Shown here piece after piece: positions 8,356-18,082 of a stretch of DNA of 64,000 bases. Location: assembly GCF_016907435.1 (NCBI RefSeq), contig NZ_JAFBBZ010000001.1, positions 310,001 through 374,000 of the forward strand. Direction: 5' to 3'. Made by a program: the position numbers and the translations under genes. Every line of letters starts with the position of its first letter. Position 1 is the stretch's first letter. The stretch comes from Nocardioides salarius (GTDB taxonomy: Bacteria > Actinomycetota > Actinomycetes > Propionibacteriales > Nocardioidaceae). The notes under the pieces are model-generated. The model made no database searches and was not told where the DNA came from. It saw nothing but the letters and a program-made list of their open reading frames with translations.

Positions 8356-10158
8356 TCAGGCCGGGGCTGCCCCGTCACTCTCGTCCGCGTCGGTGTCCCC
8401 GGGCTCGGGCTCGGCGTCGACCCCGGCCTCGGCGCGCTGCTCCGGGGTGATCGGCGCGGGAGCGGCGGTCAGCGGGTCGAAGCCGCCGCCGGACTTGGGG
8501 AAGGCGATGACGTCGCGGATCGAGTCGGCGCCCGCGAGGATCGCGACGATGCGGTCCATGCCCACCGCGATGCCGCCGTGCGGGGGCGCGCCGTACTTGA
8601 ACGCGTCGAGCAGGAAGCCGAACTTCTCGGCCGCCTCCTCCTCGCCGATGCCCATCACCGAGAAGACACGCTTCTGCACGTCCTCGCGGTGGATACGGAT
8701 CGACCCGCCGCCCAGCTCGCTGCCGTTGCAGACGATGTCGTAGGCGTAGGCCAGCGCGGCACCCGGGTCGGACTCGAGGGAGTCCATGAACTCCGGCTGC
8801 GGGCTGGTGAAGGCGTGGTGGACCGCGGTCCACGCACCCGCGCCCACGGCGACGTCGCCGCTGGCGACCGCCTCGCTGGCCGGCTCGAAGAGCGGCGCGT
8901 CGACGACCCAGGTGAAGGCGAAGGCCGACTCGTCGATCAGGTCGCAGCGGCGACCGATCTCGAGGCGCGCCGCGCCGAGGAGTGCCCGGCTCGACTTGGT
9001 GGCACCGGCCGCGAAGAAGACGCAGTCGCCGGGCTGGGCGCCCACGTGGGCGGCCAGGCCGTCCTTCTCGGCGTCGGTCAGGTTCTTGGCGACCGGACCC
9101 CCGAGGGTGCCGTCCTCGCCGACCAGCACGTAGGCCAGGCCGCGTGCGCCGCGCTGCTTGGCCCACTCCTGCCAGGCGTCGAGCTGCTTGCGCGGCTGCG
9201 AGGCGCCGCCGGGCATGACCACGGCGCCGACGTACTCGGCCTGGAAGACCCGGAACGGGGTCTCGGCGAAGTAGTCGGTGCACTCGACCAGCTCCTGGCC
9301 CATGCGCAGGTCGGGCTTGTCGGAGCCGTAGCGCGCCATCGCGTCGGCGTAGGTCATCCGCGGGATCGGGCGCGGGATCTCGACGTCGATGAGCGCCCAC
9401 ATCGCCGAGAGGACGTCCTCCATCAGCGCGATCACGTCCTCCTGCTCGACGAAGGACATCTCGATGTCGAGCTGGGTGAACTCGGGCTGGCGGTCGGCGC
9501 GGAAGTCCTCGTCGCGGTAGCAGCGCGCGATCTGGTAGTAGCGCTCCATGCCGCCGACCATCAGCAGCTGCTTGAAGAGCTGCGGGCTCTGCGGCAGGGC
9601 GTACCAGCTGCCGGGGTGCAGGCGGGCCGGGACCAGGAAGTCGCGGGCGCCCTCGGGCGTGCTGCGAGTCAGGGTCGGGGTCTCGACCTCGACGAAGGCG
9701 TGGCGGTCCAGCACGTCGCGCGCGGCCTTGTTGACCTTGCTGCGCAGGCGCAGCGCGTGCGCGGGCCCCGAGCGGCGCAGGTCGAGGTAGCGGTGCTTGA
9801 GCCGCACCTCCTCCCCCACCTCGACGTGCTCGTCGATGGGGAACGGCAGCGGCGCGGCGGCGCTGAGCACCTCGAGGTCGGTGGTGACGACCTCGATCTC
9901 ACCGGTGGGCAGGTTGGCGTTGGCGTTGCCCTCGGGGCGCAGGCCGACCTCACCGGTCACCTTGATGCAGTACTCGTTGCGCAGCTGGTGGGCCACGGCC
10001 TCGTCGCGCACGACCACCTGCACGACGCCGCTGGCCTCGCGCAGGTCGAGGAAGGCGACCCCGCCGTGATCGCGCCGCCGCGCCACCCACCCGGCGAGGG
10101 TGACGGTCTGGCCGACGTGCTCGGCGCGGAGGGCGCCGGCGTCATGGGTGCGGATCAC
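8356..10158 (-). CDS. aspS: Aspartyl-tRNA synthetase
   Basis: 600 aa from a GTG at 10158 that overlaps the hisS stop by four bases (GTGA). It charges tRNA-Asp (possibly also tRNA-Asn, which cannot be decided here). Domains in order: N-terminal OB-fold anticodon-binding domain ([18 protein letters not shown]), class II catalytic core with motif 2 ([19 protein letters not shown]), the bacterial GAD insertion, and motif 3 ([16 protein letters not shown]). The C-terminus has an acidic low-complexity tail of about 30 residues. A longer same-frame reading into hisS is not real. Operon MBL hydrolase-hisS-aspS. Confidence 0.97.
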   Translation of the reverse strand: MIRTHDAGALRAEHVGQTVTLAGWVARRRDHGGVAFLDLREASGVVQVVVRDEAVAHQLRNEYCIKVTGEVGLRPEGNANANLPTGEIEVVTTDLEVLSAAAPLPFPIDEHVEVGEEVRLKHRYLDLRRSGPAHALRLRSKVNKAARDVLDRHAFVEVETPTLTRSTPEGARDFLVPARLHPGSWYALPQSPQLFKQLLMVGGMERYYQIARCYRDEDFRADRQPEFTQLDIEMSFVEQEDVIALMEDVLSAMWALIDVEIPRPIPRMTYADAMARYGSDKPDLRMGQELVECTDYFAETPFRVFQAEYVGAVVMPGGASQPRKQLDAWQEWAKQRGARGLAYVLVGEDGTLGGPVAKNLTDAEKDGLAAHVGAQPGDCVFFAAGATKSSRALLGAARLEIGRRCDLIDESAFAFTWVVDAPLFEPASEAVASGDVAVGAGAWTAVHHAFTSPQPEFMDSLESDPGAALAYAYDIVCNGSELGGGSIRIHREDVQKRVFSVMGIGEEEAAEKFGFLLDAFKYGAPPHGGIAVGMDRIVAILAGADSIRDVIAFPKSGGGFDPLTAAPAPITPEQRAEAGVDAEPEPGDTDADESDGAAPA

Positions 10159-11510
10159 TGCTTCTGCTCCTGATCTGTGCGGGAGACGACCTTCGGTCGG
10201 AGGTCGTCGGAGGGCGGGGCCCAGGTGGCCGGATCGGCGTCCACCTGCTCCCCCGTGCGGATGTCCTTGACCTGGTGGCCGGACTCGCCGGCGAACCAGA
10301 CGAAGGGGATGCCGCGTCGCTCGGCGTAGCGGATCTGCTTGCCGAACTTCGCGGCGCTCGCCGCCACCTCGCAGGCGATGTCGCGCGAGCGCAGGGCCGC
10401 GGCGACCTCGTCGGCGTCGGGACGCGACTCCTCGTCGTTGAGCGCCACCAGCACCGCGCTGGGCACCGACCTGTCGGCCGTCGTGCCGGTGCGGGCCAGC
10501 AGGGTGACCACCACCCGGCTCAGGCCGAGTGAGATGCCGACGCCGGGGTAGGTGGTGCGGCCGTCGCTGGCCAGGGCGTCGTAGCGGCCACCCGAGCAGA
10601 TCGAGCCCAGGGACTCGTGCCCGTCGAGCCGCGTCTCGAAGACGGTGCCGGTGTAGTAGTCGAGCCCGCGGGCGATCGACAGGTCCGCCTCGATGCGGAC
10701 CCGGTCGTCGACCAGGCCGGCACAGCCCGCCACGAGCGCCTCGAGCTCGGTGAGCCCCTCGTCGAGGAGCGGGTGCTCCACGCCCAGGGCGCGGACGCGC
10801 TCGACGAACGAGGCGTCGGTGCTGCGGATCGCGGCCAGAGCCAGGACCTGCTCGGCCTGGTCGTCGGTGACCCCGGCCTCGTCCACGAGCATGGCGCGGA
10901 CCCGGTCGACCGGCAGCTTGTCGAGCTTGTCGACCAGTCGCATCACCTCGTCGACGTCGTCGATGCCCGACCCCGCGTAGAAGCCCTGGATCAGCTTGCG
11001 GTTGTTGACCTGGAGCCGGAAGCCGGGCAGCAGCTCGAGACGCGACAGGGCGTCGAGCATCACCCGGGTGACCTCGATGTCGTGGTGGAAGGCCAGGGTG
11101 TCGCGCCCGACGATGTCGATGTCGGCCTGGGTGAACTCCCGGAACCGACCCTCCTGCGGCCGCTCGCCGCGCCACACCTTCTGGATCTGGTAGCGCCGGA
11201 ACGGGAACTCCAGCCTGCCTGCGTTCTCGAGGACGTAGCGGGCGAAGGGGACGGTCAGGTCGAAGTGCAGCCCGAGGCCGGCGTGACCCTCGGGCGACTC
11301 CTCCTGCAGCCGGCGCAGCAGGTAGACCTCCTTGGAGGTGTCGCCCTTGCGCAGCAGCTGGTCGAGGGGCTCGACGGCGCGGGTCTCGATGCCTGCGAAG
11401 CCGTGCAGCTCGAAGGTGTGGCGCAGGGTGTCGATGACCTGCTGCTCGACGACGCGCTGCTCGGGCAGCAGCTCAGGGAACCCGCTCAGCGGGCGGATCT
11501 TGGCGCTCAT
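10155..11510 (-). CDS. hisS: Histidyl-tRNA synthetase
   Basis: 451 aa, ATG start at 11510, six bases after the MBL hydrolase stop. Class II synthetase for tRNA-His. Motif 2 is [22 protein letters not shown]. The HisRS signature region is [15 protein letters not shown], followed by a GGRYDAL histidine-binding segment, and the C-terminal anticodon-binding domain holds [32 protein letters not shown] sequence. Translationally coupled to aspS. Confidence 0.96.
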   Translation of the reverse strand: MSAKIRPLSGFPELLPEQRVVEQQVIDTLRHTFELHGFAGIETRAVEPLDQLLRKGDTSKEVYLLRRLQEESPEGHAGLGLHFDLTVPFARYVLENAGRLEFPFRRYQIQKVWRGERPQEGRFREFTQADIDIVGRDTLAFHHDIEVTRVMLDALSRLELLPGFRLQVNNRKLIQGFYAGSGIDDVDEVMRLVDKLDKLPVDRVRAMLVDEAGVTDDQAEQVLALAAIRSTDASFVERVRALGVEHPLLDEGLTELEALVAGCAGLVDDRVRIEADLSIARGLDYYTGTVFETRLDGHESLGSICSGGRYDALASDGRTTYPGVGISLGLSRVVVTLLARTGTTADRSVPSAVLVALNDEESRPDADEVAAALRSRDIACEVAASAAKFGKQIRYAERRGIPFVWFAGESGHQVKDIRTGEQVDADPATWAPPSDDLRPKVVSRTDQEQKQ

Positions 11511-11516
11511 GTGTCC

Positions 11517-12188
11517 TCAGAGGTCCTGCAGGTACGGGTTGGTCGCGCGCTCGCGACCGATGGAGGTCTGCTCGCCGTGGCCGGGCAGCACCACGATGTC
11601 GTCAGCCAGGGGCAGCACCTTCGAGGCCAGGCTGCGCAGCATCGTGGGGTGGTCGCCGCCGGGCAGGTCGGTGCGCCCGATGGAGCCGGCGAAGAGCAGG
11701 TCGCCCGAGAACATCACCTCGGAGACGTCCTGCGCGTCGTACGGCGTGCGGAAGGTGACCGACCCCTCGGTGTGGCCCGGCGCGTGGTCGACGACGAAGC
11801 GCAGCCCCGCCAGCTCGAGCACCTGGGTGTCGGAGAGCTCGCGGACGTCGTCGGGCTCGGCCCACTCGTAGGAGCCGCCCAGCAGCATCTGGGTGGTCTC
11901 GCGAGACATGCCGGCCATCGGGTCGGTGAGCAGGTGCCGGTCGGCGGGATGGATCCACGCCGTGGCGTCGTAGCTGCCGGCCACGGGGGCCACGCACCAC
12001 ATGTGGTCGACGTGGCCGTGGGTGACCAGCACCGAGACCGGCTTGAGCCGGTGCTCGCGCACCACCTCGGCGACGCCCTGGGCGGCGTCCTTGCCCGGGT
12101 CGACCACCACGCACTCGGAGCCCGGACCGGTGGCGACGACGTAGCAGTTGGTGCCCCAGGGACCTGCGGGGAAGCCGGCGATGAACAC
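11517..12188 (-). CDS. MBL-fold metallo-hydrolase (glyoxalase II-like)
   Basis: 223 aa, GTG start at 12188. It has the metal-binding THGHVDH motif (residues about 62-68), a downstream His in APGHTEGS, an Asp in MFSGDLLFAGSIGR and the final His in VLPGHGEQT. All fit a glyoxalase II-like hydrolase of the small type found beside hisS in actinobacteria (the mycobacterial equivalent lies in the same place). The true substrate is not known. TAGTGT lies six bases before the GTG, pointing to a leaderless transcript that would also carry hisS and aspS. Confidence 0.9.
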   Translation of the reverse strand: MFIAGFPAGPWGTNCYVVATGPGSECVVVDPGKDAAQGVAEVVREHRLKPVSVLVTHGHVDHMWCVAPVAGSYDATAWIHPADRHLLTDPMAGMSRETTQMLLGGSYEWAEPDDVRELSDTQVLELAGLRFVVDHAPGHTEGSVTFRTPYDAQDVSEVMFSGDLLFAGSIGRTDLPGGDHPTMLRSLASKVLPLADDIVVLPGHGEQTSIGRERATNPYLQDL

Positions 12189-12194
12189 GGCGCC

Positions 12195-12200
12195 ACACTA
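12195..12200 (-). promoter_or_regulatory. -10 element of a leaderless promoter for the MBL-hisS-aspS operon
   Basis: TAGTGT on the minus strand, followed by GGCGCC and the GTG start. The -35 is not clear. Confidence 0.55.
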
Positions 12201-12304
12201 TCGACCGGGGCGCCGGGAGCCGAACCAGGACCGCGCCACTAGCATGTGACCTCACATCTGCACCTGCCTCTCGCACCGGGGCACCGAGGACACAGGGAAT
12301 CTTT

Positions 12305-13546
12305 GTGACGAGCCACCAGTGGGGACGCGTCGCCGACGACGGGACCGTCTACGTCCGCACCAGCGACGGCGAGCGGTCGGTGGGGTCCTACCCCGCCGGC
12401 ACGCCCGAGGAGGCGCTCGCCTTCTTCACCGAGCGCTTCGCCGCGCTGGCCTTCGAGGTCGAGCTGCTCGAGAAGCGCGTGAACTCCGGGGTGATGTCGC
12501 CGGAGGAGGCCGCCGAGTCGGTGCGCACGGTGCGCGCCCAGGTCCACGAGGCCAACGCCGTGGGCGACCTCGCCGGACTCGAGGCCCGCCTCGACGCGCT
12601 GGCGCCGATCCTGGCGATCCAGCGCGACGCCCGGCGTGCGGAGAAGGAGAAGCGCAGCGCCGAGGCGCGTGCGGCCAAGGAGAAGCTGGTCGCCCAGGCC
12701 GAGAAGCTCGCCGAGAGCGACGACTGGCGCCACGGCGCCAACCGGCTGCGCGACCTGCTGGAGCAGTGGAAGGCCATCCCGCGCATCGACCGCGCCTCCG
12801 ACGACGCGCTGTGGCGACGCTTCTCCACCGCCCGCACGAGCTACACCCGTCGCCGCAAGGCCCACTTCGCCCAGCTCAACGAGCAGCGCGAGGGCGCCAA
12901 GGCGGTCAAGGAGCGCCTGGCCGTCGAGGCCGAGGCCCTGGCCGACTCCACCGACTGGGGCCCGACCGCGGGCCGCTACCGCGACCTGATGCGCGACTGG
13001 AAGGCCGCCGGCCCGGCCCCCAAGGACATCGACGACAAGCTCTGGAAGCGCTTCCGCGGCGCCCAGGACCACTTCTTCGGTGCCCGCGACGCCGCCAACG
13101 CCGCCCTCGACGAGGAGTTCGCCGCCAACGCCGAGGTCAAGGACGCGCTGCTCGTCGAGGCGGAGGCGCTGCTGCCGGCGCTGGAGCAGAGCGGCGACAT
13201 CGAGGCCGCCAAGCGCGCCTTCCGCGACATCGCCGACCGCTGGGACGCCGCCGGCAAGGTGCCCCGCTCGCGGATGAAGGAGCTCGAGGCCCGCATCCGC
13301 AAGGTCGAGCAGACCATCCGCGGCCACGAGGACGAGCAGTGGCGCCGCTCCGACCCCGAGAAGTCCGCCCGCGCCGACGACATGGTCGCCAAGCTGCAGG
13401 CGGCCATCGACGAGGTCGAGACGAACCTCGAGAAGGCCCGCGCCGCCGGCAACCAGAAGAAGGTCGCCGAGCTCGAGGAGAACCTCGCCTCCCGCCATGC
13501 CTTCCTCGAGATGGCCCGCCGCGCCTCGGCCGAGTACGGCGGCTGA
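12305..13546 (+). CDS. DUF349 domain-containing coiled-coil protein
   Basis: 413 aa, GTG start at 12305 behind an AGGGAA-type site. Almost wholly helical and rich in Ala, Glu, Arg and Lys, with several DUF349 units recognised by repeated W-R-D/F-R-A blocks (LMRDWKAAGPAPKDIDDKLW, FRDIADRWDAAGKVPRSRMK). DUF349 proteins are common in actinobacteria beside rel and hisS; their role is unknown. It is transcribed away from the MBL-hisS-aspS operon across a 116-bp gap. The mycobacterial ppiB gene, often found at this position, is absent here. Confidence 0.9.
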   Translation: MTSHQWGRVADDGTVYVRTSDGERSVGSYPAGTPEEALAFFTERFAALAFEVELLEKRVNSGVMSPEEAAESVRTVRAQVHEANAVGDLAGLEARLDALAPILAIQRDARRAEKEKRSAEARAAKEKLVAQAEKLAESDDWRHGANRLRDLLEQWKAIPRIDRASDDALWRRFSTARTSYTRRRKAHFAQLNEQREGAKAVKERLAVEAEALADSTDWGPTAGRYRDLMRDWKAAGPAPKDIDDKLWKRFRGAQDHFFGARDAANAALDEEFAANAEVKDALLVEAEALLPALEQSGDIEAAKRAFRDIADRWDAAGKVPRSRMKELEARIRKVEQTIRGHEDEQWRRSDPEKSARADDMVAKLQAAIDEVETNLEKARAAGNQKKVAELEENLASRHAFLEMARRASAEYGG

Positions 13547-13590
13547 CCCTCCTCGCTCTGCCGTCGGCCGACCGCGCCAACGCCGTGGGT

Positions 13591-13919
13591 CGAGCAGCGA
13601 GGGCCGAAGGCTCGAGCGACGCCGAGACCCCGCGACCACCCGGCGTACGGCGAGCGGATCACTCACCCGGTCTCGGCGACGCTCCTCGCTGGCGCTCGTC
13701 ACTGCTCGACCAACGACCGGGCCGCAGTGGTCACGAACGACGAGCACTGAGCCCCCGCCAGCGTCGTCTGTGACCACTCCACGCCGCGACCACCCGTTGG
13801 GCGAGCAGCGAGGGCCGAAGGCTCGAGCGACGCCGAGACCCCGCGACCACCCGGCGTACGGCGAGCGCGTCGCTCACCCGGTCTCGGCGACGCTCCTCGC
13901 TGGCGCTCGTCACTGCTCG
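13591..13919. repeat. Two copies of a REP-like 118-bp palindromic repeat
   Basis: The 381-bp gap between the DUF349 gene and rel holds no gene. Segments 13591-13708 and 13802-13919 are direct repeats differing at about three bases. Each is internally palindromic: the left end (CGAGCAGCGAGG...CGCCGAGACC) is an imperfect inverted copy of the right end (GGTCTCGGCGACG...CACTGCTCG). Between them, 13726-13734 and 13770-13778 form a 9-bp inverted repeat. The right-hand 40-bp core recurs at 54010 and 54193. This resembles the REP/BIME-type intergenic repeats common in actinobacterial genomes. Confidence 0.85.
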
Positions 13920-13927
13920 GGGAGCGG

Positions 13928-16252
13928 CTACTGGGTGACGCGGTAGGCGTCGAAGACGCCGGGCACGCCGCGCACGGCGCGCAGCACGGTGTCGAGGTGC
14001 TTGGTCTCGGCCATCTCGAAGGTGAAGCGGCTCTTGGCGACACGGTCGCGGCTGGTGGCCAGCTGGGCGGAGAGGATGTTCACGTGGGCGTCGGAGAGCG
14101 CCATGGTGATGTCGGAGAGCAGGCGTGCGCGGTCGAGGGCCTCGACCTGGATGTTGACCAGGAACGTCGAGGTCGTGGTCGGGGCCCACTCGACGTCGAG
14201 GAGCTTCTCGGGCTGGGTCTGCAGGGATGAGGCGTTGGTGCAGTCCTGGCGGTGCACCGAGACCCCGCCGCCCTTGGTGACGAAGCCGAGGATCGGGTCG
14301 GGCGGCACGGGGGTGCAGCACTTGGCCAGCTTGACCCACAGGTCGGAGGCCCCCTTGACGACCACGCCGGCGTCGCCGCTGCCCGACGTACGCCGGTGGG
14401 CTCGTCGCCCGGTGATCGTGACCGCCTCGGCGAGGTCCTCCTCGGCGCCCTGCGCGCCGCCGTGCAGCTCGAGCACCTGCTTGACCACGGCCTGGGCGGA
14501 GAGGTTGTTCTCCCCCACCGCCGCGTAGAGCGCGGTGACGTCGGCGATCTTGAAGTGCTCGGCGGCCAGCGTCAGCGACTCGTGCGAGAGCAGCCGCTTG
14601 AGGGGCAGGCCCTCCTTGCGCATCAGCTTGGCGATCTGGTCCTTGCCCTGCTCGATCGCCTCCTCGCGCCGCTCCTTGGTGAACCACTGGCGGATCTTGT
14701 TGCGCGCGCGGGGCGACTTCACGAAGCCCAGCCAGTCGCGCGAGGGGCCGGCGTTGACGGACTTGGAGGTGAAGACCTCGATCACGTCGCCGTTCTCGAG
14801 CTTCGACTCCAGCGGCACCAGGCGACCGTTGACGCGTGCGCCGATGGTGTGGTGACCGACCTCGGTGTGCACGGCGTAGGCGAAGTCGACCGGGGTGGAG
14901 CCCGCCGGCAGCGCGATCACGTCGCCGCGCGGGGTGAAGACGTAGGTCTCGGCCCGGTTGATCTCGAAGCGCAGCGACTCCAGGAACTCGCCCGGATCCT
15001 CGACCTCGCTCTGCCAGTCGAGCAGCTGGCGCACCCACGACATGTCGCCGGCCCCGGCGGCCTGGTCGGCGCGCCGGTCGGTGTCGACGCCGGCGCGGCC
15101 GTCCTCCTTGTACTTCCAGTGCGCGGCGACGCCGTACTCGGCGCGCCGGTGCTGGGCGAAGGTGCGGATCTGCATCTCGACCGGCTTGCCCTGCGGGCCC
15201 ATCACGGTGGTGTGCAGCGACTGGTACATGTTGAACTTCGGCATCGCGACGTAGTCCTTGAACCGCCCCAGCACCGGGTTCCAGCGCGAGTGCAGGATGC
15301 CCAGCACCGCGTAGCAGTCGCGGTCCTCCTCGACGAGCACGCGGATGCCGACCAGGTCGTAGATGTCGGAGAACTCGCGTCCGCCCACGATCATCTTCTG
15401 GTAGATCGAGTAGTAGTGCTTGGGCCGGCCGGTGACCTTGGCCTTGATCCGGGCCTCGCGCAGGTCCTCCTCGACCTGGCTGATCACCTGCGCCATGAAC
15501 TGCTCGCGCGAGGGTGCGCGCTCGGCGACCATCCGCACGATCTCGTCGTAGATCTTGGGGTGCAGGGTCGCGAAGGCGAGGTCCTCGAGCTCCCACTTGA
15601 TGGTGTTCATGCCCAGCCGGTGGGCCAGCGGGGCGTAGATGTCGAGGGTCTCGCGAGCCGTGCGCTCCTGGCTCTTCTGCGGCACGAAGCGCAGCGTGCG
15701 CATGTTGTGCAGGCGGTCGGCCAGCTTGATGACCAGCACCCGGATGTCGCGCGACATCGCCACGATCATCTTGCGGATCGTCTCGGCCTGCGCCGAGTCG
15801 CCGTAGACGACCTTGTCGAGCTTGGTCACGCCGTCGACCAGCAGCGCCACCTCCTCGCCGAAGTCGGTCGTCAGCTCCTCGAGCGTGTAGGAGGTGTCCT
15901 CGACGGTGTCGTGCAGGAGGGCGGCGGCCAGCGTCGGCTCGGTCATGCCGATGCCGGCCAGGATCGTGGTCACCGCGAGCGGGTGGGTGATGTAGGGGTC
16001 GCCGCTCTTGCGCATCTGGGTGCCGTGCAGCCGCTCGGCGGTGGTGTACGCCCGCTCCAGCAGGGCCAGGTCGGCCTTGGGGTGGTTGGCGCGCACCGCG
16101 CGGAAGAGCGGGTCGAGGACCGGGTTGGCCGTCGGGCTGCGGTGACCCATCCGGGCCAGTCGCGCGCGCATGCTCCGGGCCGAGGCCGGGACCACGTCGT
16201 GGACGCGCTCCGGCCCCGCCTCGGGGGTCGGGGCGGGTCGGTCCTGGCTCAC
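13928..16252 (-). CDS. rel: Bifunctional (p)ppGpp synthetase/hydrolase Rel
   Basis: 774 aa, GTG start at 16252. Makes and degrades the stringent-response alarmone (p)ppGpp on ribosomes. The HD hydrolase domain carries HD at 114-115 and the ED of HDTVEDT. The synthetase domain carries RFKD at 330-333, the RxKD form typical of bifunctional Rel, and [12 protein letters not shown] domain (about 436-498) and a C-terminal ACT domain (about 695-774) follow. It lies 10 bp after apt in the secD-secF-apt-rel operon but also has its own leaderless promoter whose TAGACT overlaps the apt stop codon. Confidence 0.96.
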   Translation of the reverse strand: MSQDRPAPTPEAGPERVHDVVPASARSMRARLARMGHRSPTANPVLDPLFRAVRANHPKADLALLERAYTTAERLHGTQMRKSGDPYITHPLAVTTILAGIGMTEPTLAAALLHDTVEDTSYTLEELTTDFGEEVALLVDGVTKLDKVVYGDSAQAETIRKMIVAMSRDIRVLVIKLADRLHNMRTLRFVPQKSQERTARETLDIYAPLAHRLGMNTIKWELEDLAFATLHPKIYDEIVRMVAERAPSREQFMAQVISQVEEDLREARIKAKVTGRPKHYYSIYQKMIVGGREFSDIYDLVGIRVLVEEDRDCYAVLGILHSRWNPVLGRFKDYVAMPKFNMYQSLHTTVMGPQGKPVEMQIRTFAQHRRAEYGVAAHWKYKEDGRAGVDTDRRADQAAGAGDMSWVRQLLDWQSEVEDPGEFLESLRFEINRAETYVFTPRGDVIALPAGSTPVDFAYAVHTEVGHHTIGARVNGRLVPLESKLENGDVIEVFTSKSVNAGPSRDWLGFVKSPRARNKIRQWFTKERREEAIEQGKDQIAKLMRKEGLPLKRLLSHESLTLAAEHFKIADVTALYAAVGENNLSAQAVVKQVLELHGGAQGAEEDLAEAVTITGRRAHRRTSGSGDAGVVVKGASDLWVKLAKCCTPVPPDPILGFVTKGGGVSVHRQDCTNASSLQTQPEKLLDVEWAPTTTSTFLVNIQVEALDRARLLSDITMALSDAHVNILSAQLATSRDRVAKSRFTFEMAETKHLDTVLRAVRGVPGVFDAYRVTQ

Positions 16253-16259
16253 GGCGACC

Positions 16260-16265
16260 AGTCTA
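16260..16265 (-). promoter_or_regulatory. -10 element for rel overlapping the apt stop codon
   Basis: TAGACT on the minus strand followed by a 7-nt spacer and the rel GTG. Its first three bases are the TAG stop of apt (16263-16265). It would give a leaderless rel mRNA independent of the sec operon. Confidence 0.6.
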
Positions 16266-16835
16266 GGGCGCGTCGAGGGAGGGCTCGGCGCCGACGCTCA
16301 TCAAGGTGGTGACCGCGACGTCGCCCAGGGCCTCGCGCCAGGGCAGGAACGCCAGGTCCATCAGCACGGCGACGCCGACCACCTCGGCGCCGCAGCGCTC
16401 GACCAGGTCGACGGTGGCGCGGGCGGTGCCGCCGGTGGCCAGGACGTCGTCGACCAGCAGCACCCGGCTGCCGGCGCCGACCGCGTCGGTGTGCATCTCC
16501 AGGGTCGCCGAGCCGTACTCGAGGTCGTAGGAGACAGCGTGGGTCTCGCGCGGCAGCTTGCCGGCCTTGCGCACGGGCACGAACCCGGCGCCCAGGGCGA
16601 GCGCCACGGGGGCGCCGAGGATGAACCCGCGGGCCTCCATGCCCACGACGACGTCGACGACCGGGCGGCCGGCCTCGTCACGACCGGCGTGCGCGAGCCC
16701 CGCCACCACCGCCGCGAGGCCGGTGTGGTCGGCCAGCAGCGGGGTGATGTCCTTGAACACGACCCCCGGCTCGGGGTAGTCGGGCACGTCGCGGACCAGC
16801 CGGGCGAGCGCCTCGCGGGCGCCGGCGAGGCTCAC
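16263..16835 (-). CDS. apt: Adenine phosphoribosyltransferase
   Basis: 190 aa from a GTG at 16835 that overlaps the secF stop (GTGA). Converts adenine and PRPP to AMP. The PRPP-binding motif is [14 protein letters not shown]; the N-terminal [18 protein letters not shown] and [15 protein letters not shown] blocks are diagnostic of Apt. A longer same-frame reading into secF is a shadow. Apt sits directly upstream of rel, as in many actinobacteria. Confidence 0.95.
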   Translation of the reverse strand: MSLAGAREALARLVRDVPDYPEPGVVFKDITPLLADHTGLAAVVAGLAHAGRDEAGRPVVDVVVGMEARGFILGAPVALALGAGFVPVRKAGKLPRETHAVSYDLEYGSATLEMHTDAVGAGSRVLLVDDVLATGGTARATVDLVERCGAEVVGVAVLMDLAFLPWREALGDVAVTTLMSVGAEPSLDAP

Positions 16836-18082
16836 TTCTTGCCCCGCTTCGAACGGGTCTGGCGACTGGGCTGCTGACGCCCGGAGGCGCCGCTGGGGCG
16901 GACCTCGCCGCGGGCCGTCGGTAGCGTGCGGCCGCGGCCCATCGGCTCCTGCGCGCGGGGCGGGGCGGTGCGCGGCGGGGTCTGGCGCGGCTCGCCGGCC
17001 AGGGTGGTCGGCACCGGCGCGCCGGCGCGGGTCCCCGGCTCGTCGGCGGGCGGCAGGTCGTCGCGGTAGCCGGGCACCGCGGCGTAGCGGTCGCCCTGGC
17101 GGGCGCGTGCCTTGGCGCGGCGCTCGGCCATCACGACCTCGGTCTCCCCCGACTTCAGGTCCACCAGCACCGGGGTGGCGATGAAGACCGAGGAGTAGGT
17201 GCCGGCCGCCATGCCGACGAAGAGCGCCAGGGCCAGATCCTGCAGCGAGCTCGCGCCGAGCTGGACGGCGCCGACGTAGAGGATCGCGCCGACCGGCAGC
17301 AGCGCGACCAGCGAGGTGTTGATGGAGCGCACCAGCGTCTGGTTGACCGCCAGGTTGGCCGCGCGCGCGTACGTCGTACCGCCACGGCCGAGGCCGGCGG
17401 TGTTCTCGCGCACCTTGTCGAAGACCACGACCGTGTCGTAGAGCGAGAAGGCCAGGATCGTCAGCAGGCCGGTGACGGTGGCGGGGGTGACCTCGAAGCC
17501 GGACCAGGCGTAGACGCCCACGGTGATGACCACGTCGTGGGCCAGGGCGACCAGGGCCGCCACCGACATCTTCCACTCGCGGAAGTAGGCCCAGATGAAG
17601 AGCACCACGAAGAACAGGAAGACGGCCAGGCCGATCAGCGAGGAGCGGGCCACGTCGGCGCCCCAGCTGGCTCCGATGTCCTCCTGGGACAGGTCGGCGG
17701 CCGGGTCGACCCCGGTGGCCTCGACGATGACCTGGGCCACCGTCGTGCTCTCCTCCTGCGAGAGCTGGCCGGTCTGCACCAGCAGCGCGTCGTCGCCCAG
17801 GGTGCTGACCACGGGCGAGGCCGCGCCCTCGACGCCGCTGTCGGCGACGACCTCGCGCAGCTCGTCGGCGTTCTGCTGGGTCGCCTCGGCACCGACGCTG
17901 ACGCGGTACTGCGTGCCGCCGGTGAACTCGATGCCCAGGTCGAGGCCGCGCACGCTGATGCCGAGGACCGCGACGGCCACCAGCACCGCGGAGATGGCGT
18001 ACCAGACCCACTTGCGACCGACGAAGTCGACCGAGCGCTCGCCGGTGTAGAGGGCGTTGCCGAGTCGTGAGTACCGGCCCAT
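16832..18082 (-). CDS. secF: Protein translocase subunit SecF
   Basis: 416 aa, ATG 18082, whose A is the last base of the secD TGA. Part of the SecDF proton-driven complex that helps pull proteins across the membrane. TM1 is at about 23-45, a periplasmic domain (GIEFTGGTQYRVSV) follows, and then five further TMs with the RND signature AYSGFEV-like region (AWSGFEVTPATVTGLLTILAFSLYDTVVVFD). A basic Pro/Arg-rich tail of about 110 residues is cytoplasmic and longer than in E. coli. Confidence 0.95.
   Translation of the reverse strand: MGRYSRLGNALYTGERSVDFVGRKWVWYAISAVLVAVAVLGISVRGLDLGIEFTGGTQYRVSVGAEATQQNADELREVVADSGVEGAASPVVSTLGDDALLVQTGQLSQEESTTVAQVIVEATGVDPAADLSQEDIGASWGADVARSSLIGLAVFLFFVVLFIWAYFREWKMSVAALVALAHDVVITVGVYAWSGFEVTPATVTGLLTILAFSLYDTVVVFDKVRENTAGLGRGGTTYARAANLAVNQTLVRSINTSLVALLPVGAILYVGAVQLGASSLQDLALALFVGMAAGTYSSVFIATPVLVDLKSGETEVVMAERRAKARARQGDRYAAVPGYRDDLPPADEPGTRAGAPVPTTLAGEPRQTPPRTAPPRAQEPMGRGRTLPTARGEVRPSGASGRQQPSRQTRSKRGKK

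Noticed and set aside
10159..11175. N-terminal extension of aspS to 939 aa
   Set aside because: The extra part is an Arg/Gly-rich shadow of hisS; the AspRS domain starts at the GTG overlapping the hisS stop.
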